Shown here piece after piece: positions 56,243 to 64,000 of a DNA stretch of 64,000 nucleotides. The stretch is from Isoetes taiwanensis (lineage: Eukaryota > Streptophyta > Lycopodiopsida > Isoetales > Isoetaceae). Both the position numbers and the translations under genes were made by a program. The stretch lies in the NCBI GenBank assembly GCA_021234155.1, contig JAJEKV010000003.1, positions 17,532,386 to 17,596,385 on the forward strand. Reading direction: 5' to 3'. Below the pieces are notes generated by a model. That model did no database searches. It worked only from the letters and a program-made list of their open reading frames with translations, and had not been told where the DNA came from. Within the stretch, counting starts at the first letter, position 1. Each line of letters begins with the position of its first letter.

Positions 56243-59200
56243 CATTCTCCCCACCTTGAAATGATGCTGTCCGCAGCATCGTGGTTCTCCCCACCTTGGA
56301 ATCTTCCTAACCTGCAATCAACCTGATGCATACAATATACTACTATAATACTTACACATTTATTACGATTACCTTAAGATAATATTTTTAAATCGTTATT
56401 ACGCCATTATTATATTATGAAATAACTTATCAATTCGTAACTTCTATTAAAACAAGGTACTTATTAGTCTCCATTATGACAACATTTAGTTTATCACAAT
56501 TTAACATTTTCATATACAATTATTATTTAAGATACTCTTCATTCCTTGCAACACATTCCGATAAAGTTTGTGTTGCAAGTCTTCGCACCTTAAAATCCTG
56601 CATTAATTTTACAATATCTATAATTGCCTACTTACTATCTTACTTATTAGAATTACTCTAAGGTAATGTTTAAGACATTACTATTTCGTTATCCAATTAA
56701 CTTATCACATCATAACTTAATCCACGCAAGGTAATTATTAACCTTACTTAATACAACATTTAAGTTTATCAAAGTTTATCAATTTCATACAAATTTTACA
56801 CTTCTAAGGTACCCTTCATCCCTTGCAACACATTATAACAAAATTTGTGTTGCAAGCCTTCGTAGTTCGACCTCCTTGCCCTCCGGAGCGCTCTATTGGC
56901 CTGCAAGTCGACACTACCTATTATTAATTATTAATAAAATTTTGGTTATATGGTGACCACCCCACCTATCTACATGGATGCATGGCTAATCTCCCGGCGT
57001 AGGAAGAGGGTGGATCTTCCATTATGGCCGTGGAGACAGCGCCTATATGCCTATATGCCGCTCATGCCTACACCTCTAGTTGCCCAGCGTGGAGGATATC
57101 CTTCCCGCGTGGGGGGCGTGAAGGATAGATTCCTCCTATCAAAGCATATATGGGGCTAAAGGTGCCTTTCCTATCAATGCATTCCTCAATGACCTCCTTT
57201 CTCTCGAGGTCGTCTACTTCCGTGGGACACAAGTAGACTTTCTAATCTACCTTCCACTCGTCCAAGCGGAAACGCGGTCATGCCTACATTGACATTACAC
57301 CACGCCCTAGAGATCACCGTAGTGGTCTCATCATCGGTAACAACGCATGCAATCCATACCAAGCATAGGTTGCATGCGCAGATTAATCTTAACTACACAT
57401 AGAATTAATCTACACAAATCGACATGCCTGAGCCGATTTTTGCTGGCTCCTTTAATGCATGTGATTAACATAATTACCCTAAGGTAATATTTATGAATTA
57501 ACATTATCATATTATCGGATACATTACTTCCGATAGTACCATTATATTTACTCTAATCTTTGCAATATTTAACGACTTTTAGATCGCAATTATTTAAACA
57601 ATAACCCTGATTTAGACCTATTGTATTATAGACAGGGTTTTAATTATCATACACAAGAATTAGATGTGCTTCTTATTCTCTTCCTTGGGTCCTACATTAC
57701 CCTTGGAAGTATATCCCTAAGATGCACTTAAGTATATCCGAATTCTATTTTCTATTTATATTTATAAGGACCTATAGCTATCCTTGGAAGGAATTGCATC
57801 CTTGCGAAGGATTAATTAACATGCTACTTCACATTATCGTTGTTATTTAACTTATTTCCCTATGATACATATACTTACAACAATTTCTATGCAGTTATTA
57901 GGGTCTATATTTAACTTATCAATAAGACACATTAAGGCTTATAATACGCACATACCTTACCTAAGGCTAAAACGCATCCACTCATTGAGCCGCGGGTCGA
58001 GTAGTTTGGAGGTGACTTGGTCGGTTCATTGCTCCCATAGTTTTGCTCCCGCCGTTGGTGTAGTTCACTACTACGCCGGGCCTCGCGACGTTGAAGGCCT
58101 CGAGCTATCTATCTATCTATCTTACGCTCTATTCGCTTCGGCCATTGCCGGAGTGAACTCTATTCTACGGGCAATCAATTCGGTGCAAGTGCGTTCAATC
58201 ATAAGATTGAGCCCTCCCACTTTCTTCGAAAAGAAAATGGTCATGCACCCCTTCAATGACATTGCACACAACGTCATATCTATTCTCTCCCTTAAGAGGT
58301 TATACGCTTCTTACTTAGCGCATTAAGTTACTAGCCTTAGCTAACATATATAACCATCTAAGATGGATGTACATATTATGTTATCATTTATTTCAATATA
58401 GTTATGGGTTATCTACTTAGTTAGAAGCGATTCTAAACCACAAGGTTTTGTCATGACAACAATTCCTTTTTGTCTCAAAAGACTATTTGATTACTATAAT
58501 TCTTATTTTAGATGTACCTTGCATGTACTATTATTTTATTATTCTAGAGATTCCCCCTTTCTTAGTTATTTAAACTCTTGGAATATTCCTACCAATCGAA
58601 TTGATGTCATCGTAACAAGTTGGCCGGACTTGTTAGATTACTTCTTTTCTTTCGGTTGGATTATTCTTTTGGAGATACTAGATTTATACATGGTCAACAA
58701 TTATCCTAGTAGTGATTCCTTCTTAGCGAGGAGATCAATCTCACCAAGTGGTTTCAATACGTTGGATGTCCGTTAACAATCGTGTATAATTTTAGTTACT
58801 CCTATCGTCTCCTTCCCAATTGGGCAATCCTTTCAACGAGAATATCCGAATTGCCTTCTAATCCCAATATGGATGTTACCATCCATACATTTAACCTACT
58901 AGGCCCCATGGCCTTAGATCTTTGAGCTTGCTAGAAGCTCATCCGCCGTTACTGCTTGAAGGAGCAAGGTAACGTTCTTCCCGTCGTTTCGATACTTGAT
59001 CTCCTTGACGGTGGCTCCTCTTTGATGTAGAGGTTGACTTTGTTCGCTAGAAGCCTCTTATTCTTGGTGGCTTGATGGTGTAGTTGATCATTTGAATCTT
59101 GCATGCCGCTTTTCAAATGCCCGAAGTGGTATTTGTTGAAAGAGATCTTTCATCTTGAACTCTTTGTCTTGGCAGCTAAAGGATGACTCTGATCCGATAT

Positions 59201-62200
59201 TGTTTCTTCGACTCCATCGATGTCTCATACGCCGAGTCCTCTTGTCGTTATCGTGTTTGCGAAGAGTGTTGGCGATGTTATTTGCTTCCCCGCAACTTGC
59301 ATGACATCTCTTCCTTTGATCTGTTTATGCTATGGGAGGGATGGAATAACAAGGGAACTATACATGCAAAACATATAGCTTACATAATTACAATTACTAC
59401 TAGAGCTATTAGGTCCCCCTTGTGCCTCCCTTCGAGTTGCACACCTACTCCTTGGCAATGTCATCGGTGTTCCTCCCGGTGCAATGGTGTTGACGATCCT
59501 ATTTGTACGTCAGTTCGTACTCCGGGGTAACTTGTTGATATACTTGGGCCTTCCGATGTTTGTCGGCTATGGCACAACCGCTTTGCATCACATTCTAACT
59601 AAGGTGTGCTTGTCGTTGATGCTTCGACATTTCAGTCTGCTTCTTGATCCTGTTCTCGGGCAATAATTGTTCCCCCCTTCATGATACTTGAAGCTATTTG
59701 AAGGCGTCTCTTGAGGCTGTGCGCGATTCCTTTGGCTATACTCCTCTGGAGTTGTTCTCTTCTGCAGTTGTTCTTTGAATCGTTCATCCTTGGGTTCACC
59801 AAGTTGCATGCAAGGCCGCGTGCAAGTCATCGGCTCGCCTCACCTAGTTGGTTCTCCATCGAGCTTCCAAACTTCTTCGTTTGATCCCTCGATCACATGG
59901 CTTGGGCGTTGTCACGTTCCGCGGTGCTATGCCGTCTTTTTGTCTTGAGGTACCTTAGGTGGCTTTGATTGTGCTCGTCGGTTTTGATCCTCCACGGTGC
60001 CTCACGGGAAGCTTCGTGGAAGAAGTCGGTTGCTAGCACTTCTCCATCTTTCAGTTCCTGACCTTTGTCCTTCTATGCATTTCGGTCTCTTTGGCAAGTA
60101 AGGCATCATGACTCTCCTCCCTGATGGCTCCGTTGTCGGGATGATGGATCCTTATCTCTGTAGCGACTTGACCCTTGCGTTGAAGAAGTACACGCCTTAG
60201 ATATACTCTTGTCGTTGAATGGCACGGCTATTATCTTGAACTCTCTTTTCGTAGAAGGTGCTTGTTGCTATCCTTGTCGTTAAGGCGTCGAATGCTTCTA
60301 CCTTGGGCGTTTGACGTGCCACATGTCAGAGATATGGTCGGCTTCTTCTCTTCTAATTACTGGTAGGAGTACCTGACGAAGCCATCACCTAGTTGTTGGG
60401 GGCATATCTCCTCGTCGCGGTGCCTTTCGTAAGTGCATCTCCATCTAATACACGTGTCATAGCGCATCACCCTATATTACCACAAGTTGGAATTATGGTC
60501 GTCGAGATGTTGCCTTCTTAGTTGGCTCGTTGATGTCGGGTCGTTCCTCCTTCTATTGTTGAGGCCACTCGTGTCATAAGTTCGTCAAGTGTTGCTGCTG
60601 TCACAAGATGTAGTGTTGCGCCCTGACGATGTCCTGATGCCGCGTTGATGATCTTGACATGATCGGTGTTGTCTCTTATTCTAACATTGGGTGGCCGAGC
60701 AGTCTTCTGCTTGAGGGCATTTCCCGAAGTGTTTGGAGTCGAAGGTTTGCTTGGGCTCTGGTCGTTTCTCCCTCGTACTTGCTCTTCCATTTTTATCTTG
60801 GGCTATGGTTGTGCTTCCTTGTTTCCTCCTCTCGGTAGTGAAGTGGAAGGAGCTTCTGATCTAAAAAGCGCTAAATCGTAAAACATGACTCTAAACCCAT
60901 GTTTCTCCACTATATATGTGGACATCCTAGATATACAATAGACATATCGCATTTACATTGGGATTTTAATTCATCCACTTTTGCAAAACAACTTCGAAGA
61001 TCTACCTAATTATTTATACTCCTTTGGGGTTCCCTTCCTCGATCGCGTTTGATCCCGGTTTTCTTTGCATCTTCTTCGTTACGGTTGACTCAGGGATTCC
61101 TTGAGATCTTTGCTACTATTGTTGAGCTTTATGTCTGATCCGAGCTGATCACCTCAAGTTGCGAAGAGTGTTCGCCGATGTGATCCCTTGAAAAAGATGC
61201 TCCTCCTTGTTGTGTATGTTCGTCGCGAATGCGGTAGAACCGCTCACGCCCCTACATGCGGTGTGTTGTTGCAAGATTGCTGATTGCGGTGCCATTGATC
61301 GAGCTTGAGTAGGGTCACTGGCTGTTGCGGTCGGGCATTCTTGAATGTCTTGAAGCTCGAGAGATCGTGGGTCGAGTGGGCGGGCATTGTCAATCCCCCG
61401 AGGTTGAATTTACGAGTGCGACTCATGTTGCTTGGGCTTTGCTTTTATTCGAGGTGGCTCTCACGTGCGGAAGTGTGGTCATCTCCATTGCCCTATCATA
61501 GCTCCTTACGGTCGCCTTTGCGTGATTTGTACCTGCTGGCTAGGTCGTCTCCTCCGTCCTTTGGGTCCTAACCATTCGAGTCTGCCTTTTCGGTCTCCTC
61601 TCCTTATCTGTTTGTGCATTGGCTGGGACCTTGATGTCTTCAAGAAGTTGCGCCCTTAGCTCGTCTGTGGCTCTGGCCCCGTCCTTCGAAAGCAACGCTC
61701 GTGTATCCTAGAGTCTAAGAGTCTACTTGAAGGGCTCTCCTACAATATTCTAGGCTCTATAAGCAAGCAAGATGGCTCGAGCAGCATTACTAGAGACATA
61801 TCTATAATTTACAAGTCTATGGACATTAGGACGTGTGGTATGGCATGACATGAGGGTTGTTTTGCAAAGCCCTCATGGTGTTTGAGGTATACTCTAAGGT
61901 CCTAGCAAAGTTAGGTTTGGGGGTCCAATCTCTACACATCTCTAGGCTCTAGCTCCTTTCTAGGTATCCTGGCAATAGGGAGTGTCAATGTGGCGGCTAT
62001 ATAAGTTAAACTCTATTAGAAGGACACAGAATTAGGTCAAGGTTTATGCCTTTGGCTCGAGCAGAGGTGGTGTACCAACAGTTGGATTTGGGTTGCTATG
62101 CTAAGGTCTAGATGACTATAACAAAGGGGTGTTCCTGAGCACTTCTACCTAGGAGTAAGGCATCAGCTTCGAGCCGAGATCAATACTTATGCGAGAGCTA

Positions 62201-62412
62201 CTAATGGGGTATGCTTCTATTTACAACAAACCACAGTTTGGGAAAACAATTCAAGGGCTTGAGCAATTTTGGTCATTTTGAGATGGGGTTTGACATTTCT
62301 ATCCTAATTTGAGGTCATAAATGGATTCTAGGCTGTCTAACGGTCCTAACGCAACAAATTTCAGGCGATTTGGAGCTCTGTAGCTCAAGTTATGGAGGTT
62401 CAAAATTTGGAG

Positions 62413-62479
62413 GTCTCACACGTTGCGCCCAGACCGATTTTGAGAATGTAGAAATCTGTCCTGGCGCGACGTGTGAGAC
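62413..62479. repeat. 67-nt hairpin module 1
   Basis: Arms 62,413-62,440 and 62,452-62,479 pair at 24 of 28 positions (one further pair is G-T) around an 11-base loop. It starts GTCTCACACGTTGCGCCC and ends GGCGCGACGTGTGAGAC. It lies in the element's presumed 5' leader or gag region. Confidence 0.85.
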
Positions 62480-62611
62480 ATGGGTCCTAATTGGGCTAGG
62501 CTTACTCAATTTAAGTGATCTAAGGCTGTAATTCCACTAAACTCATCGAGTTAGGCAGAATTGACCCCTTACTTGGTCGATTTGGAGCTGTTTTGGGCAT
62601 TTTTGGGCATG

Positions 62612-62678
62612 GTCTCACACGTTGCGCCCAGCCCGATTCCTAAAATCTAGAAATCTGTCCTGGCGCGACGTGTGAGAC
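62612..62678. repeat. 67-nt hairpin module 2
   Basis: Same 67-base length and ends as module 1, with changes mainly in the middle (CCTAAAATCTAG loop region). It lies 132 bases after module 1. Confidence 0.85.
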
Positions 62679-63217
62679 ATCGTCTCAATTTTGCTCAAAA
62701 GCTCCAATTTGACTAAAACAAAAGCTAGAATTCTATAACTTAACTTAATTAAGTAACTTTATACAGTTATAATTTACTCTAAAACACGTTGTATTAAACA
62801 AATTTTATCATTTACTTAAATTAATAAGGTTCTCCTTTGATATGATTGGTAAGTGCATATCTTTCTTCATTAGAGTTACTCCCTTGGTGTGTACCGTGCG
62901 GTCGTTGTTGAGTCTTCAAAATGTCGGACCAGCTTACCTTTCTCGTGCTTCTTGACCCCTGGCCTCCCGCTCTCGTTGTGCCCTCTCCTCTTCTTGTTTC
63001 CTTCACCTCCTTGGCCTCCGGGGCTGTTTCGGCCTTTGTCGAGGGAGTCGAAAGTGGTCTGTTTTGGCGCGCCATCATGTCGATCGGAGGCTTGGTGTCT
63101 ATCGGGATGTCGACTCTATCTAGCTTAAGGGTCTTGGTTCTAAGTCTAAGGCTTGGCCATTAATATTATCTAACATTATTACAGCTTAAATCTAATTAAG
63201 GATTATAATTCAAACAC

Positions 63218-63310
63218 AAACGATGCCCGCCCTCGGTTGGTTGGCACGCGGGGGTTTGGGGGGGTTCAACCCTGTGGGTGGGAGGTTCAATCCCCGCTCT
63301 TTGTGGGAAT
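63218..63310 (+). repeat. tRNA-like SINE head (candidate)
   Basis: Contains CCTCGGTTGGTTGGCACGC, a weak A-box region, and GGAGGTTCAATCCCC (about 63,286-63,300), a good B box (GGTTCAATCCC). Short G and T runs follow. It is inside the family-B internal region, suggesting a tRNA-derived insertion. Not folded. Confidence 0.35.
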
Positions 63311-63477
63311 TCTTTTAAGATGAGGTTTAAATAGATTAGAAAGCTAATCTAGCTAATTCCTAGGCTGAAATTCGAATTACCAAGTTACTTTTCTAAATTT
63401 TTTTGACTTTTTAAATTGTTTTCGGACCAATTTACTTTTCTAAATTTTTTTGACTTTTTAAACTGTTTTCGGATCAA

Positions 63478-63649
63478 TGTCTCACGCGTTGCGCCCAGAC
63501 AATGTCTCACGCGTTGCGCCCAGACAGGTACATTTTAGAAATCGGCTCTGGTTTCTACATTTTAGAAATCGGCTCTGGCGCGACTCACACGTTGCGCCCA
63601 GACAGGTTTCTACATTTTAGAAATCGGCTCTGGCGCGACGTGTGAGACC
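63478..63649. repeat. Rearranged cluster of the same hairpin modules
   Basis: Two head-part copies (TCTCACGCGTTGCGCCCAGAC at 63,478 and 63,502), a duplicated CATTTTAGAAATCGGCTCTGG middle, and a final near-complete module from about 63,582 to 63,649 ending GGCGCGACGTGTGAGAC. It lies about 335 bases from the primer site. Confidence 0.8.
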
Positions 63650-63667
63650 ATCCTATTTGGCTCACTA

Positions 63668-63852
63668 ATTTTTTTCTTTAACTGCTACTAATTCACTTTA
63701 ACTGCTTCTAATTCACTTTAACTGCTATTAATTCACTTTAACTGCTACTAATTCACTTTAACTGTTGCTAATTTTTTTCTTTAACTGCTACTAATTCACT
63801 TTAACTGCTTCTAATTCACTTTAACTGCTACTAATTCACTTTAACTGTTGCT
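63668..63852. repeat. 20-bp minisatellite, about nine units
   Basis: The unit CACTTTAACTGCTACTAATT (phase arbitrary) is repeated about nine times, with a higher-order duplication of about 95 bases (each half ends AACTGTTGCTA). It sits between the hairpin cluster and the primer site of the family-B element. Confidence 0.9.
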
Positions 63853-63968
63853 AGCTTAGCATATACTACAAAAACGAGAAAAAATTTCCCATTTCTCGAG
63901 GTTTGAGGATCCTATCAAGTTAGTACTACTGGGAGCATGGTCAGTGCTTTGCTCTTGGTCTCCAAGAA

Positions 63969-63983
63969 CATTGCTCGATACCA
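63969..63983 (-). promoter_or_regulatory. Primer binding site of the family-B element, tRNA-iMet type
   Basis: On the minus strand the LTR end ...GGGGACGCCA is followed at once by TGGTATCGAGCAATG. The common plant site TGGTATCAGAGC fits if one A is missing. It defines the element's orientation. Confidence 0.7.
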
Positions 63984-64000
63984 TGGCGTCCCCTACTGTG

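Larger units (their letters stand above)
56243..63983 (-). mobile_element. Internal region of the family-B element, decayed
   Basis: 56,243-56,330 has two copies of a purine-tract-like TTCTCCCCACCTTG. 56,340-58,400 is AT-rich with no coding. 58,900-61,700 is richer in G/C with short minus-strand frames such as 60,790-60,518 (VRIRDNTDHVKIINAASGHR). The frame 63,078-62,821 (MMARQNRPLSTPSTKAETAP...) lies where gag should start, about 900 bases from the primer site, but has no known gag motif. No protease, RT, RNase H or integrase block could be read. It may be a non-autonomous element. Confidence 0.55.
54536..64000 (-). mobile_element. Family-B LTR retrotransposon, inserted in the Crypton-like gene, runs off the window
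   Basis: Minus orientation. The 3' LTR is 54,536-56,242 with TGACGT...ACGTCA ends; a purine tract (AAGGTGGGGAGAA on the minus strand, 56,257-56,245) adjoins it. At the other side a second LTR copy begins at 63,984 (TGGCGTCCCCTACTGTG), preceded on the minus strand by a primer site, TGGTATCGAGCAATG, close to tRNA-iMet (TGGTATCAGAGC). The internal region is about 7.7 kb with no surviving RT or integrase motifs, so clade (copia or gypsy) is undetermined. The 5-base flank AGATG (54,531-54,535) should recur beyond the window if it is a simple insertion. Confidence 0.8.

Noticed and set aside
57862-58326. Plus-strand frame of 154 codons
   Set aside because: Lies antisense in the decayed family-B internal region; no recognisable domain, Ser/Ile/Leu-rich random composition.
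59183-59530. Plus-strand frame of 115 codons with many cysteines
   Set aside because: Cysteine spacing fits no zinc finger and the element is in the opposite orientation.
63668-63852. Regular repeats that could suggest a CRISPR-like array
   Set aside because: Units are contiguous 20-bp tandem repeats without unique spacers, in a plant retroelement.

Overview
The window looks like nuclear DNA of a land plant with a large, repeat-dominated genome, most likely a seed plant and plausibly a gymnosperm. The species cannot be fixed from the sequence. The evidence is the mix of plant gene families (an ATL-type RING-H2 ligase, a plant SEC23 with one intron, a four-exon chalcone isomerase), GT-AG introns, and several generations of plant-type transposons: Tat-like Ty3/gypsy elements with a tRNA-Gln primer site, L1-type LINEs, and a second LTR family with a tRNA-iMet primer site. 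Most bases are transposon-derived.

Layout. 1-2.8 kb holds tRNA-like SINE pieces, a decayed LTR fragment (family B), a glycine-rich coding scrap, a foldback element and a LINE remnant. An ATL RING-H2 gene lies at 4.57-5.60 kb (minus). A nearly complete but broken Tat-like element fills 6.57-16.56 kb: LTR, tRNA-Gln PBS, gag cut by a 321-bp MITE, protease, an extra RNase H placed before RT, RT, degenerate RNase H, integrase, and a truncated 3' LTR. It abuts a decayed family-B element (16.56 to about 20.6 kb, minus). A frameshifted C2-domain gene (21.2 kb) precedes an intact SEC23 gene (21.87-24.92 kb). 25-31.7 kb holds local duplications, foldbacks, a second copy of the same MITE and a decayed unrecognised gene with a coiled-coil/RING-like piece. 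31.7-38.3 kb holds two more Tat-family LTRs, one split by a LINE. Chalcone isomerase is at 40.99-41.87 kb (minus). A long degraded L1-type LINE occupies 43.9-51.3 kb (minus). A cluster of hairpins at 52.5-52.7 kb leads into a three-exon fragment of a Crypton-like tyrosine-recombinase gene (DUF3504-like; 53.5-54.5 kb), which is cut by a family-B LTR retrotransposon (minus) that runs from 54,536 past the window end.

Intact host genes are therefore few: ATL, SEC23 (COPII coat) and CHI (flavonoid pathway), with no sign of functional linkage. The most unusual signals are: (1) a 17-nt hairpin in the U5 of three Tat-family LTRs that keeps its pairing by compensatory changes and is followed at once by an 11-nt copy of the tRNA-Gln primer site; (2) repeated 67-nt hairpins in the 5' leader of the family-B element; (3) the extra RNase H upstream of RT; (4) the transposon-cut Crypton-like gene with a perfect 33-bp inverted repeat upstream; and (5) a 321-bp MITE with an empty site preserved in a neighbouring duplicate. 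All coordinates were counted by hand; no alignment or database search was run.
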